NCBI GenBank assembly: GCA_945906815.1
Contig: CAMDRT010000003.1
Span: forward strand, 18,766-82,765
Reading direction: 5' to 3'
Origin: Bordetella parapertussis
GTDB lineage: Bacteria; Pseudomonadota; Gammaproteobacteria; Burkholderiales; SG8-41
Length of the DNA stretch: 64,000 nt
The notes under the pieces are model-generated. The model was not told where the DNA came from, did no database searches, and saw only the letters and a list, made by a program, of their open reading frames with translations. The translations under genes were made by a program, and so were the position numbers. Of this stretch, positions 16,019-25,682 are shown piece by piece; the first letter of the stretch is position 1, and every line of letters begins with the position of its first letter.

Positions 16019-17572
16019 CTAATGACGCGCGAGCGGACTCAAGCCATCCGCTTCCGCGACCTCGGTCTCGTCATCGGTGGCATACAGCCCGCTGATCTTC
16101 ACGTCGAATCCTATCTTTTCCCACTCACGGATTTCTGCGCCGAGCATGGTGTTGGTGAGCGGGTTGCGCAGCGCCCAGGCGGGGTCGATGGCGAGCCTGA
16201 ATTTGCTGGTGCCGGACTTGGCCGAAAGAATGCGTGGGTTGTTGGCGGTGCGCCGCTGGCATAGCAATACCGCGATGCGCAGTGCGAATACGCTGCGCCA
16301 GTCTATCGCTGGATCCAGCTCGGGCAGCAGTTTTTTCAGCGAGCGCCGGTGGGCGAGCAGCAGTTGCGCGATGCGGTGCTGTTCTTCGCGCGTGAAGCCG
16401 GGCATGTCGGCGTTGGCGGCGATGTATGCGGCGTGGCGATGGTAGCTGCCGTAAGCGACGGAAATGCCGATCTCGTGCAGCTGCGCGGCCCACGCCAGCT
16501 CGTGTGCGCTGCGCGCATCCTCGCCCGCCATCTGTTGGTGCAGATGGAGCGCCAACTGGCTGACGCGCTGCGCTTGCGGTGCATCGACATGGTAACGCTG
16601 CATGAATTGGGTGACGGTTGCGTCGCGCGTGTCGTGGTGACTTTTGCGGCCCAGCATATCGAGCAGTATGCCTTCGCGCATGGCACCATCGGCCACCGTC
16701 ATATGCGCGATGTCCAGTTCCGCCAGCACCGCGCTCATGATGGCGAGGCCGCCGGGCAGCACCGCGGCGCGCTCGTCGCGCAGCCCTTCGATGCCCATGC
16801 GTGTCATCTGTGCCATGTCACCGGCCCTGATCAACTGCGCGCGCAGCCGCTCCAGCCCGTCCGGGGTAATGCCCGATGCGCCCGCGCTATTCAGCCCATT
16901 CACTTGCAACACCTGTGCCAGTGCGCGCGCGGTGCCGGACGAGCCTACGGCGTGTTGCCAGTTGGCGCGAGAGAATTCCGCCACCAGGTGCTGCAATTCG
17001 GCGCGCGCGGCAAGTTCGGCCTGTTTGAAAGCGCCTTTGCTGAGTTTGCCATCGCCAAAATAACGCCGGCTGAATGACACGCAGCCCATGTAAAGGCTGT
17101 CCAGGCGCTGCGGCTCGTAGCCTTTGCCGACGATGCATTCGGTGGAGCCGCCACCGATATCCACCACCAGCCGCCGCTCATTGGACACCGGCAGACTGTG
17201 CGCGACGCCCAGATAAATCAGCCGCGCCTCTTCTCGGCCGGCAATGACCTCAATCGGAAAGCCAAGGGCGGATTCGGCTTTTTTCAAAAACACCGCGGCG
17301 TTTTTTGCCACGCGCAGGGTGTTGGTGCCAAACGCGCTCACCTCGCTCGCTTGAAAGCTGCGCAAGCGTTCACCAAAGCGATGCAGGCAGGCGATGGCGC
17401 GTGCTTGTGACGGTTCGTCTAGTATTTTATTGTCGTCAAGTCCCGCGCCCAGACGCACCGCTTCACGCAGGCCGTCGAGCGGGTAGGTTTGATCGCCATC
17501 CACGCGCGCGATCTGACAGTGGAACGAGTTCGATCCCAGATCCACAGCGGCGATCGTCGTGTACTCAGCCAC
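16019..17572 (-). CDS. ppx: Exopolyphosphatase / Ppx-GppA phosphatase
   Basis: This 517-residue protein has the two sugar-kinase/Hsp70-like phosphate-binding motifs of the family, AAVDLGSNSFHCQIARV at residues 8-24 and VVDIGGGSTECIVG in the middle. A C-terminal HD-like helical domain follows (ELAWAAQLHEIGISVAYGSYHR). It removes terminal phosphate from polyphosphate or pppGpp and so links phosphate storage to stringent signalling. It starts 5 bases after the rpiA stop, which suggests co-transcription. Confidence 0.9.
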   Translation of the reverse strand: MAEYTTIAAVDLGSNSFHCQIARVDGDQTYPLDGLREAVRLGAGLDDNKILDEPSQARAIACLHRFGERLRSFQASEVSAFGTNTLRVAKNAAVFLKKAESALGFPIEVIAGREEARLIYLGVAHSLPVSNERRLVVDIGGGSTECIVGKGYEPQRLDSLYMGCVSFSRRYFGDGKLSKGAFKQAELAARAELQHLVAEFSRANWQHAVGSSGTARALAQVLQVNGLNSAGASGITPDGLERLRAQLIRAGDMAQMTRMGIEGLRDERAAVLPGGLAIMSAVLAELDIAHMTVADGAMREGILLDMLGRKSHHDTRDATVTQFMQRYHVDAPQAQRVSQLALHLHQQMAGEDARSAHELAWAAQLHEIGISVAYGSYHRHAAYIAANADMPGFTREEQHRIAQLLLAHRRSLKKLLPELDPAIDWRSVFALRIAVLLCQRRTANNPRILSAKSGTSKFRLAIDPAWALRNPLTNTMLGAEIREWEKIGFDVKISGLYATDDETEVAEADGLSPLARH

Positions 17573-17577
17573 AGCCG

Positions 17578-18240
17578 TTAATTATTGGTTATGGTTTTTA
17601 CGTCATCCGCAGTGCCCAGCAATAACACGTCTGCGCCGCGCCGCGCGAACAGCCCGTTGCTGACCACGCCGACGATTTGATTCAGCGTGGCTTCCAGATC
17701 CAGGGGTTGGGTGATTGACAGGTTATGCACGTCCAGAATCAGATTGCCGTTGTCGGTGGTGAAACCCTGCCGCCATGCGGGCTGGCCACCGAGCTTGACG
17801 ATCTCGCGCGCCACGTACGAGCGCGCCATGGGAACCACTTCGACTGGCAATGGAAATTTGCCGAGCACATCCACCCGCTTCGATTGATCCGCGATGCACA
17901 CAAATTTGCGCGCCACTGCAGCGACGATTTTCTCGCGCGTGAGCGCGCCGCCACCGCCTTTGATCATCGCCAGATGGGAGGTGATTTCATCCGCGCCATC
18001 GACGTACAGCGGCAGATCTTTTACGCTGTTAAGATCGTAAACCGCAATGCCCAGTGCCTTGAGTTTTTGCGCCGTGCTCTCGGAGCTGGCCACCGCACCG
18101 TCGATGCGATGCCTGATTTTGCCCAGTGCAGTAATAAAAAAATCCGCGGTGGAGCCGGTGCCCACACCCACCACGCTGCCGTCGTTGACGTAGCGTATCG
18201 CAGCCTCGGCGGCTGCCTGTTTCATCTCATTTTGATTCAT
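17578..18240 (-). CDS. rpiA: Ribose-5-phosphate isomerase A
   Basis: This 220-residue enzyme interconverts ribose 5-phosphate and ribulose 5-phosphate in the pentose phosphate pathway. It has the family segments [38 protein letters not shown] and [16 protein letters not shown], with the catalytic Asp, Lys and Glu in place. Length equals that of typical RpiA. It is divergent from ilvA. Confidence 0.96.
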   Translation of the reverse strand: MNQNEMKQAAAEAAIRYVNDGSVVGVGTGSTADFFITALGKIRHRIDGAVASSESTAQKLKALGIAVYDLNSVKDLPLYVDGADEITSHLAMIKGGGGALTREKIVAAVARKFVCIADQSKRVDVLGKFPLPVEVVPMARSYVAREIVKLGGQPAWRQGFTTDNGNLILDVHNLSITQPLDLEATLNQIVGVVSNGLFARRGADVLLLGTADDVKTITNN

Positions 18241-18327
18241 CGGGCTATGATAATCTTCAAAGGTTGCGCTGTACAGTCTGTCTGCCAGCGTGCATCATAG
18301 TCCTGATTCCTGCTAACCTCGCGCACT

Positions 18328-19842
18328 ATGAGAACCCCTGATTACCTGCGGCGCATTCTGGGCGCGCGAGTTTACGACGTCGCCATCGAGTCACCGCTGG
18401 ATTTTGCGCCCAATTTGTCCCGGCGCCTCAACCATCGCGTGCTGATCAAGCGCGAGGATTTACAGCCGGTGTTTTCGTTCAAGCTGCGCGGCGCGTACAA
18501 CAAAATGGTGCGCTTGCCGAAGGCGGCGCTGGATCGCGGCGTGGTTGCCGCCTCCGCTGGCAACCACGCACAGGGGGTGGCACTGGCCGCGCAAAAGCTG
18601 CGCGGCAAGGCAACCATAGTGATGCCGGTAACCACGCCGCAGATCAAGGTGGACGCCGTACGTGCGCGCGGCGCGCGTGTGCTGCTGCATGGGGATAGCT
18701 ATGAGGAATCCTATGTGCATGCGAAAATTATTGAACAAAAACAAAATCTTACATTTGTGCATCCGTATGACGATGCCGATGTGATCGCAGGTCAGGGCAC
18801 CATCGGCATGGAAATTTTGCGGCAACACGCCGCGCCGATAGATGCGATTTTTGTGCCGGTCGGCGGCGGTGGTTTGATTGCCGGCATCGCCGCCTACGTC
18901 AAGCGGCTGCGGCCCGAGATCAAAGTGATCGGTGTTGAGCCGGAAGACGCCGACGCGATGTATCAGTCACTCAAAGCGGGGCGCCGCATCAAGCTCGAGC
19001 AGGTGGGCTTGTTCGCCGATGGGGTGGCGGTCAAGCAGGTGGGCGCGGAAACCTTCCGCCTGTGCCGCGCGCTGGTGGATGACATTATCCGTGTCGATAC
19101 CGACGCCATCTGCGCCGCGATCAAGGATGTGTTTACCGACACGCGTGTGATACTCGAACCAGCGGGCGCGCTCGCTGTTGCAGGCGCCAAGACCTACGCC
19201 GCGAAAACCCGCGCGCGCGGCCAAACGCTGATCACGGTCGCCAGTGGCGCCAATATGAATTTCGACCGCCTGCGTTTTGTGGCGGAACAAGCGGAACTCG
19301 GCGAGCAACGCGAAGCCTTGCTCGCCGTGACCATTCCCGAAAGACCCGGCAGCTTCAAGGCGTTTTGTGAATTGCTGGGGCCGCGCAATGTCACCGAATT
19401 CAATTACCGCTACGACGACCCCGCAGCAGCGCAGGTGTTCGTGGGCGTGCAGGTGAAAAATCGCGACCAAACCGCGCGCCTCACACGCGCCCTGCGCCGC
19501 GCGGGACTTAAAACCCACGACCTGAGCAACAACGATCTCGCCAAACTGCACCTGCGGCACACCGTGGGCGGCCACGCACCGTCGGTGCATAACGAAATCC
19601 TTTACCGCTTTGAATTCCCCGAGCGTCCGGGCGCGCTGATGCGGTTTTTGACCAGCATGAGCCGCGGCTGGAACATCAGCCTGTTTCACTATCGCAATCA
19701 CGGCGCCGACTACGGCCGTGTGCTGGTGGGCATGCAGGTGCCGCCGCAGGACAAAAAACAATTTCAGGCATTTCTCGACAAGGTGGGTTATCCGTACCGC
19801 GATGAGAGCCACAATCCGGCGTACCGCCTGTTTTTAGGTTGA
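18328..19842 (+). CDS. ilvA: Threonine ammonia-lyase, biosynthetic
   Basis: This 504-residue PLP enzyme makes 2-oxobutanoate from threonine for isoleucine synthesis. The PLP lysine is in SFKLRGAYNK (Lys52), and the phosphate-binding loop is VGGGGLIAGIA. Two C-terminal ACT-like regulatory regions follow (from VTIPERPGSFKAF and from FEFPERPGALMRF), as in feedback-inhibited IlvA. Length matches the biosynthetic two-domain form. Confidence 0.96.
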   Translation: MRTPDYLRRILGARVYDVAIESPLDFAPNLSRRLNHRVLIKREDLQPVFSFKLRGAYNKMVRLPKAALDRGVVAASAGNHAQGVALAAQKLRGKATIVMPVTTPQIKVDAVRARGARVLLHGDSYEESYVHAKIIEQKQNLTFVHPYDDADVIAGQGTIGMEILRQHAAPIDAIFVPVGGGGLIAGIAAYVKRLRPEIKVIGVEPEDADAMYQSLKAGRRIKLEQVGLFADGVAVKQVGAETFRLCRALVDDIIRVDTDAICAAIKDVFTDTRVILEPAGALAVAGAKTYAAKTRARGQTLITVASGANMNFDRLRFVAEQAELGEQREALLAVTIPERPGSFKAFCELLGPRNVTEFNYRYDDPAAAQVFVGVQVKNRDQTARLTRALRRAGLKTHDLSNNDLAKLHLRHTVGGHAPSVHNEILYRFEFPERPGALMRFLTSMSRGWNISLFHYRNHGADYGRVLVGMQVPPQDKKQFQAFLDKVGYPYRDESHNPAYRLFLG

Positions 19843-19852
19843 GTCTGGCGTT

Positions 19853-19935
19853 GAGAGTTCAGCGTTGGGAGCAACCCCGGCGGCGGCGCGTATGCACGGT
19901 TTACTCTCGACGCCCAACTCTGCGCTCTAAACTTC
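19853..19935. repeat. Imperfect palindrome of GTTGAGA/GTTGGGA-like units
   Basis: The stretch GTTGAGAGTTCAGCGTTGGGAG is followed, after about 30 bases, by its imperfect complement (CTCTCGACGCCCAACTCTGCGCTC). It fills the gap between ilvA and slt. It belongs to the short-unit intergenic palindromes noted elsewhere in the window. Confidence 0.5.
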
Positions 19936-19949
19936 GCTAGAATGCCGCC

Positions 19950-21866
19950 ATGAAATTCATGAACACATGGCTATTCCCTCTGCTGTTGCTCGCTGCCCAC
20001 GCCGGCGCCGCACCTGTCGATGATGATTTTCTGGCGATGCGCGAGGCCTTCCGTGTCAACGACACGCGCAAGCTGGAGCTTTACGCGCCGCGCCTGAAAG
20101 GCCATGTGCTGGAGCCGTACGCGGCGTACTGGCAATTGCGCTCGCGGCTGGAGGACGCCGCGCCGCAGACGGTACGTGCGTTTTTGGCTGAATACAAAGA
20201 CACCTTCGTGGCCGAACGCCTGCGCAGCGACTGGCTTAAACGGCTGGGCCATAAGCAGCAGTGGGAGTTGTTCGAGGCGGAACGCGCGGCGCTGGTGGAT
20301 GATGATGTGGAAATGACCTGTTACGGATTACAGGCGCGCGCGCGCACCGACGCCACCGCAGTGCGTGAGGCACGTTCCCTGTGGTTTACTGAAAAGGACA
20401 CGCCAGCAAGCTGCGCGCCGCTGTTCGCCGCGCTGGTGGCGTCCCATCAGATCAGCGTGCAGGATGTGTGGGGGCGTGTGCGCATGGCGCTGGTGGCCGG
20501 ACAGGTGGGTGTGGCAGGCCGGGTGGCTGCCTATCTGCCTGCGGGTCAGGCACCCCATCCTGCGTTGTTGTCCGCGGTCTCGCAAAATCCCGCAGCGCAG
20601 TTGGCGCGGCCGCTGGATGTCAGTAGCCGCGCCGCGCGCGAAACCACCCTGTTCGCGGCCTACCGTTTGGCGCGCTCCGCGCCGCAACAGGCCGCCGCGC
20701 AGTGGTCGGCGCTGGAAGCAAAATTCACCGAGGAAGAACGCGCGTTCGTGTGGGGCCACATAGGCTTGCAGGGCGCGTTGCGGCATCACCCCGAAGCGCT
20801 GGCCTGGTATGCCAAGGCCGGCGACATGAGCGATTATCAGTTGGAATGGAAGGCGCGTGCGGCATTACGCGCCGGCGACTGGAAAACGCTGATTGCGGCG
20901 GTGGATGTGATGGTGGTAGAAGGCCAGGATTCGCCGTGGCGTTACTGGAAAGCGCGCGCCCTGAAAGCGACCGGGCGTGACGCCGAAGCGCTGGCACTGT
21001 TAAAGCCACTGTCGCAGGAGTTCATTTTTTACGGGCAGTTGGCGCTGGAAGAACTGGGCGGCAAGGTCAGTGCGCCGCCCGCGGCCTACACTCCGACGGC
21101 GGCGGAGGTTCAGGCGATGAGTCAGAACCCCGGCATACGCCGCGCACTCGCGCTGTACGCGCTCGGCATGCGCGTGGAAGCAAACCGCGAATGGATGTGG
21201 ACGCTGCGCGGCCTCGATGATCGCAAGCTGATTGCGGTGGCACAAGTCGCCAAGCACGCCGATCTTCCCGACCGGGTGATCAATACCGCGGAGAAAACAC
21301 AGTCGCTGCACGATTTCCGCCTGCGCTATTTTGCGCCCTATCATGAGGTGCTGAAGGTGCATGCCGCGCGTCAGGGTCTGGACGAAGCTTGGGTGCTGGG
21401 TTTGATCCGACAGGAGAGCCGCTTCATGGCCGACGTGCGTTCCAGTGCCGGTGCCATGGGCCTGATGCAGTTGATGCCAGGCACCGCGCAGTGGGTGGCG
21501 GGGAAAATGGGTCTCAAAAACTGGCGCTGGTCGGGCGTGACCGACGTCGATACCAATATCAGTTTGGGTACTTACTACCTGCGCCATGTGCTGGATTACC
21601 TCGATGGCAATCCAGCGCTTGCGTCCGCTGCCTATAACGCCGGGCCGGGACGCGCGCGCGCGTGGCGGCCCGAGCGCGCGATGGAAGCCGCCGCGTGGGC
21701 GGAGACGATACCGTTCAATGAGACGCGGCACTACGTCAAACTGGTGATGGCCAACGCCAGTTATTACGCGAATCTGCTGTCGCAACAGGCGCAATCGCTG
21801 CGCGCACGCCTCGGCGACGTGGGGCCGGCACGACCCGCAGAAAAATCGCTGGGGGATACGCCTTGA
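19950..21866 (+). CDS. slt: Soluble lytic murein transglycosylase
   Basis: This is a 638-residue periplasmic enzyme. A signal peptide (WLFPLLLLAAHAGAAP) is followed by a long alpha-helical superhelical domain (U and L domains). The C-terminal catalytic domain has LIRQESRFMADVRSSAGAMG; the catalytic Glu is residue 489. GLMQLMPGTA and AYNAGPGRA follow. It cleaves peptidoglycan with 1,6-anhydro product formation. The neighbours (an NDUFA9-like gene, then cca) are in the usual betaproteobacterial order. Confidence 0.94.
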   Translation: MKFMNTWLFPLLLLAAHAGAAPVDDDFLAMREAFRVNDTRKLELYAPRLKGHVLEPYAAYWQLRSRLEDAAPQTVRAFLAEYKDTFVAERLRSDWLKRLGHKQQWELFEAERAALVDDDVEMTCYGLQARARTDATAVREARSLWFTEKDTPASCAPLFAALVASHQISVQDVWGRVRMALVAGQVGVAGRVAAYLPAGQAPHPALLSAVSQNPAAQLARPLDVSSRAARETTLFAAYRLARSAPQQAAAQWSALEAKFTEEERAFVWGHIGLQGALRHHPEALAWYAKAGDMSDYQLEWKARAALRAGDWKTLIAAVDVMVVEGQDSPWRYWKARALKATGRDAEALALLKPLSQEFIFYGQLALEELGGKVSAPPAAYTPTAAEVQAMSQNPGIRRALALYALGMRVEANREWMWTLRGLDDRKLIAVAQVAKHADLPDRVINTAEKTQSLHDFRLRYFAPYHEVLKVHAARQGLDEAWVLGLIRQESRFMADVRSSAGAMGLMQLMPGTAQWVAGKMGLKNWRWSGVTDVDTNISLGTYYLRHVLDYLDGNPALASAAYNAGPGRARAWRPERAMEAAAWAETIPFNETRHYVKLVMANASYYANLLSQQAQSLRARLGDVGPARPAEKSLGDTP

Positions 21867-21943
21867 AGGGCGTGAGGGGTGTGGTGTGAGGAGGATGGGG
21901 TAAACTTGTCTCTCTCCAAGCCACTGTTTACGGATAGGCCAAG

Positions 21944-22885
21944 ATGAGTATCACTACCATTTGTGTGTTGGGCGGCTCTGGATTTGTGGGTCGCCAGGTG
22001 TGCGCGGCGCTGGCCGCGCGCGGGCTGCGGGTGCGCGTGCCCACGCGCAATCGCGAGCGCGCCAAGCCTCTCACCCTGCTGCCGACGGTGGAACTGCTGA
22101 CGGCTGACGTGCACGATGCGGCCACGCTGACAGAAGTGGTGCGCGGCTGCGATGCGGTCATCAATCTGGTCGGCGTGCTACATGACGGGCGTGGCAAAGC
22201 CAGCTTCGCCGCCGCGCATGTCGGATTGGCGCGCAAACTCGTGGCCGCCTGCCACGACAGCGGTGTGCAGCGCTTGTTGCACATGAGTGCCTTGAATGCG
22301 GCGCCCAAGGCGCCCAGCGCTTATCTGCGCAGCAAGGGCGAGGCAGAGGCTATCGTGCGCACGTCGGGGCTGGATTTCACCCTGTTCAGACCGTCGATAG
22401 TGTTTGGCCGGGAAGACAAATTTCTCAATCTGTTCGCGCTGCTGCTCAAGCATTTTCCGCTGCTGATCGTGCCCGCCGCGCACGCGCGGTTTCAACCGGT
22501 GTCTGCCGGCGATGTGGCGCGTGTGTTCGCCGACGCGCTGCTGCGGCAGGACAGCATCGGCCACAGTTACGAGCTGTGCGGCCCCACGGTCTACACCATG
22601 CAGCAACTCGCCGAGTTTGTGGCGCACACCACCGGGCACTGCCGCATGATCTTCGGTGCTGACAGCACGCTCACCAACGTCATGGCGTTCGCGATGGAAT
22701 GTCTGCCCGGCCACATGATGAGCCTCGACAATGTGCGTTCGATGACGCTGGACAGCGTGTGCCGGGATTGCGCCTTGCCGTTTGGCATCGTGCCCGAAGC
22801 GCTGGCAGCGGTGGCGCCGGCGTGGCTCGCCTACCGCACGCCGCGCGGACGCTATGCGCACCTGCGTGACCGCACGCGAGTGTGA
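21944..22885 (+). CDS. NAD(P)-binding SDR-like protein (complex I NDUFA9 type)
   Basis: This 313-residue atypical short-chain dehydrogenase has the nucleotide-binding motif CVLGGSGFVGRQVC, then VINLVGVLHD and LLHMSALNAAPKAPSAYL. It resembles the NDUFA9-type proteins that bind NAD(P)H without a demonstrated reaction, found between slt and cca in related bacteria. No signal peptide or complex I genes are present here. The function is unproven. Confidence 0.85.
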   Translation: MSITTICVLGGSGFVGRQVCAALAARGLRVRVPTRNRERAKPLTLLPTVELLTADVHDAATLTEVVRGCDAVINLVGVLHDGRGKASFAAAHVGLARKLVAACHDSGVQRLLHMSALNAAPKAPSAYLRSKGEAEAIVRTSGLDFTLFRPSIVFGREDKFLNLFALLLKHFPLLIVPAAHARFQPVSAGDVARVFADALLRQDSIGHSYELCGPTVYTMQQLAEFVAHTTGHCRMIFGADSTLTNVMAFAMECLPGHMMSLDNVRSMTLDSVCRDCALPFGIVPEALAAVAPAWLAYRTPRGRYAHLRDRTRV

Positions 22886-22903
22886 TGTAACCCTCTGTTT
22901 TAG

Positions 22904-24133
22904 ATGAAAATTTACGCCGTCGGCGGTGCGGTGCGCGATGAGCTGCTGGGCCTGCCGGTGGCGGATCGCGACTACGTGGTGATCGGCGCCACGCCGCAAC
23001 ACATGGCGGCACGGGGTTACAAAGCCGTGGGCCGCGATTTCCCGGTTTTTCTGCATCCACAAACACACGAGGAATACGCGCTGGCGCGCACCGAGCGCAA
23101 AACTGCGCGCGGTTATCACGGGTTCGCATTTCACGCCGCGCCCGAGGTCACGCTGGAGCAAGACCTGGCGCGGCGCGATCTCACCATCAACGCCATGGCG
23201 AAGGATGAACACGGCGCGCTGATTGATCCTTTCAACGGCGCGGCGGATCTCAAGGCGCGCGTGCTGCGCCATGTCAGTCCGGCGTTTGCCGAAGACCCGG
23301 TGCGTATTTTGCGGCTGGCGCGCTTTGCTGCGCGCTTCGCCCGCTTGGGATTTACGATTGCCGGCGACACCCTGGTGTTGATGCGGCAAATGGTCAGCGA
23401 CGGTGAAGTGGACGCCCTGGTGGCGGAACGCGTGTGGCAGGAACTCGCGCGCGGCCTGATGGAGGCAAAACCCTCGCGCATGTTCGACACGCTGCGCGCG
23501 TGCGGCGCGCTGGCGCGTGTGCTGCCCGAAGTGGATGCGCTTTTTGGCGTGCCGCAACGCGTTGATCATCATCCGGAAGTTGATACCGGTGTGCATGTGA
23601 TGAGGGTGGTGGATTACGCGGCAGGCCGCGATTACGCGCTGGAGGTGCGCTTCGCGGCGCTGACCCACAATCTGGGCAAAGACGTTACACCGCCCACGGA
23701 GTGGCCGCGCCTCAGCGGCCATGAGGCGCGCAGCGTTGATCTGGTGGTTGCACTGTGCGAAAGGTTGCGGGTACCGGCCGCCTGCCGCGACCTGGCGCTG
23801 ATCCTGGCGCAACAGCATGGCAACATTCACCGCGCGGCGGCGTTGCGGCCCGGCACCCTAGTGCAGTTGTTGCAAAGTGCCGATGCGTTTCGCAAACCGC
23901 AGCGCTTTGCACACCTGTTGCAGGCCTGCGAAAGCGCTGCGCGCGGGCGGCTGGGTTTTGGCGAATGCCCGTACCCGCAGGCGCAGCGTCTGACGGCTGC
24001 GTACGAGGCCGCGGCTGCGGTGGATGCAGGTGCCATTGCAAAACAATACACAGAACCCGAGCGCATCAAGGACGCCATCCATCAGGCACGCGTCGCGGCA
24101 GTGCGAACAGCGTTGCATGAAACGGAAGATTGA
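22904..24133 (+). CDS. cca: CCA-adding tRNA nucleotidyltransferase with altered HD motif
   Basis: This 409-residue class II tRNA nucleotidyltransferase has head motif YAVGGAVRDELLGLPVADRDY with the DxD-type metal ligands. It also has LARRDLTINAMA and EDPVRILRLARFAAR. It repairs or adds the 3' CCA. A C-terminal HD domain is present, but the motif reads FAALTHNLGKD: His255 is kept and the following Asp256 is Asn. The phosphohydrolase side activities of E. coli-type Cca may therefore be weak or lost. It begins 18 bases after the NDUFA9-like gene. Confidence 0.93.
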   Translation: MKIYAVGGAVRDELLGLPVADRDYVVIGATPQHMAARGYKAVGRDFPVFLHPQTHEEYALARTERKTARGYHGFAFHAAPEVTLEQDLARRDLTINAMAKDEHGALIDPFNGAADLKARVLRHVSPAFAEDPVRILRLARFAARFARLGFTIAGDTLVLMRQMVSDGEVDALVAERVWQELARGLMEAKPSRMFDTLRACGALARVLPEVDALFGVPQRVDHHPEVDTGVHVMRVVDYAAGRDYALEVRFAALTHNLGKDVTPPTEWPRLSGHEARSVDLVVALCERLRVPAACRDLALILAQQHGNIHRAAALRPGTLVQLLQSADAFRKPQRFAHLLQACESAARGRLGFGECPYPQAQRLTAAYEAAAAVDAGAIAKQYTEPERIKDAIHQARVAAVRTALHETED

Positions 24134-24254
24134 ACCTAAAAAAGGCAGTTCAGCCACAGAGTCTCCCAATCCCGCGCGCGGGCCAGGCGTGCGCAAAGAA
24201 ACATGGGGCGGGGTGTTTTGTTTCTTGTGATTGCCGTTAAGGATTATCTGTGTT

Positions 24255-24460
24255 CAATGGCGCTATCTTAAGGGCGATATACCACGGAACACACGGAATA
24301 CGCGAAAACAAAAAGGGCGCGGAATTTTTCTGTGTGTTCCGCGTTTTCCGTGGTTAATGGTCTTGAAGTTCGCCCTTGCGGGATGCGCATTGCACGTGTG
24401 CCACCACCTGTGGCTGGTGACCGGCGCGCACCCTGAAAACGCTTAAGATTAGTGCTATTG
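24255..24460. repeat. MITE-like repeat family A, copy 1 (206 bp)
   Basis: It begins with CAATGGCGCTATCTTAAG (24255-24272) and ends with CTTAAGATTAGTGCTATTG (24442-24460), an inverted end with one inserted base and two substitutions. The interior contains ACCACGGAACACACGGAATA and a region matching copy 2 in reverse orientation. It occupies most of the 388-bp gap between cca and the GST gene. No protein is encoded. Confidence 0.8.
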
Positions 24461-24521
24461 AACTCTGTGTTCTCTGTCTAAAAACGTTTTTTCTCGGTAG
24501 CAACACCCTCAAGGAGCCGCA

Positions 24522-25139
24522 ATGATCGACCTCTACACCTGGACCACTCCCAACGGCCGCAAAGTCTCCATCATGCTCGAGGAATGCGCGCTGCCGTATA
24601 AAACGCACGCCATTCATATCGGCAAGGACGATCAGTTCACGCCGCAGTTCGTGGCCCTCAATCCGAACAGCAAAATTCCGGCAATCACGGATGCCGACGG
24701 TCCGGACGGTAAGCCGCTGAACGTGTTCGAGTCCGGCGCGATCCTGATTTACCTTGCCGAAAAAACCGGCAAGTTTCTCGCCCCCAGCGGACGCGAGCGC
24801 AGCCTAGCCTTGCAATGGCTGATGTTTCAGATGGGTGGTGTGGGGCCGATTTTCGGGCAGGTGCATCACTTTCTGCGTGCCGCCAAAGAGCCGGTACCGT
24901 ACGCGATCGAGCGCTACGGCAAGGAAAAAGACCGGCTCTACCGGGTGCTGGACAATCACCTGCAACAGCATCAATATTTGGCTGGCGACTATTCGATAGC
25001 CGACATGGCGACTTACCCATGGGTGGCGCGTTACGAGTGGCACCAGACGGACCTCGCCTCCGTGCCGCATGTCAAACGCTGGTTCGACGCGATGTCGGCG
25101 CGGCCCGCGGTACAACGTGGCATGGCGGTGCCGGGTTAA
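24522..25139 (+). CDS. Glutathione S-transferase (YfcG/nu-class-like)
   Basis: This 205-residue cytosolic GST has an N-terminal thioredoxin-like domain (LYTWTTPNGRKVSIMLEE, then NPNSKIPAI and FESGAILIYLAEKTG, the cis-Pro and glutathione gamma-Glu-binding Ser). A C-terminal helical domain contains YSIADMATYPWV. The TPNGRKV start resembles disulfide-bond reductases of the YfcG type. An AAGGAG ribosome-binding site precedes it. It is the first of three genes lying between inverted copies of repeat family A. Confidence 0.9.
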   Translation: MIDLYTWTTPNGRKVSIMLEECALPYKTHAIHIGKDDQFTPQFVALNPNSKIPAITDADGPDGKPLNVFESGAILIYLAEKTGKFLAPSGRERSLALQWLMFQMGGVGPIFGQVHHFLRAAKEPVPYAIERYGKEKDRLYRVLDNHLQQHQYLAGDYSIADMATYPWVARYEWHQTDLASVPHVKRWFDAMSARPAVQRGMAVPG

Positions 25140-25166
25140 ACTGTGATAACCAAAAAGGGGTGAAAC

Positions 25167-25658
25167 ATGAAACACAGCAAGTTTTCGCAGCGGCGCAGAC
25201 AGGTGATGGTCATGGGGGCGGGCGCATGGGCAGCGCCCGCTGTGGTGATGGCGGCACCGGAACTGGCGGGGCGATGGGCGCCAACCGCAGACAGAATTAT
25301 TGTGTCCGGCCGCATCCTCGGCGCGTCCGCCGGCCAGCCGCTGGCGGGTGCGCAAGTGGAAATCTGGCAGGCCGATGCCCGCGGCGTGCGCGCCGAGCAC
25401 ACGTGTGTAGTGGTTACCGCCGATGGCGACGGACGCTATTTTGCGGCACTCAACGGCGCTGCGCCGCGGCTGCACTATCGCGTGAGCCATCAGGGTTACA
25501 CCGCGCGCGTGACGCAAATGCACGCGACGGGCACGCCACAGCGCTCGGTAAGCTTGATCCGCGATGAGGCAGGTGCCACCACCCGCGCGGCGTTTGAATT
25601 GACCCTCACGCCGCGCCATGCGCTGGCGTCGGCGGCGCCGGATACCATCGCGCTGTAA
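25167..25658 (+). CDS. Intradiol-dioxygenase-like protein lacking the iron ligands
   Basis: This 163-residue protein has a twin-arginine-like leader (QRRRQVMVMGAGAWAAPAVV) followed by a transthyretin-like beta fold: ISVSGRILG-type strand, GQPLAGAQVEIWQADARG, and LHYRVSHQGYTARVT. It is clearly related to the next gene. However, the first Tyr position is Arg (RGVR for GDYS), the YPGRP loop is deleted, and HIHYRV is reduced to RLHYRV. Three of the four Fe(III) ligands of intradiol dioxygenases are thus missing. It is probably exported, with a non-oxygenase or binding role, or it is a decaying duplicate. Confidence 0.75.
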   Translation: MKHSKFSQRRRQVMVMGAGAWAAPAVVMAAPELAGRWAPTADRIIVSGRILGASAGQPLAGAQVEIWQADARGVRAEHTCVVVTADGDGRYFAALNGAAPRLHYRVSHQGYTARVTQMHATGTPQRSVSLIRDEAGATTRAAFELTLTPRHALASAAPDTIAL

Positions 25659-25682
25659 CGCGCTCGCGGTTGCCGCGTCGCC

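Noticed and set aside
22178..23830. Minus-strand frame of 550 codons over the NDUFA9-like and cca genes
   Set aside because: Low-complexity His/Arg/Gln translation with no motif; the sense strand carries conserved motifs throughout.
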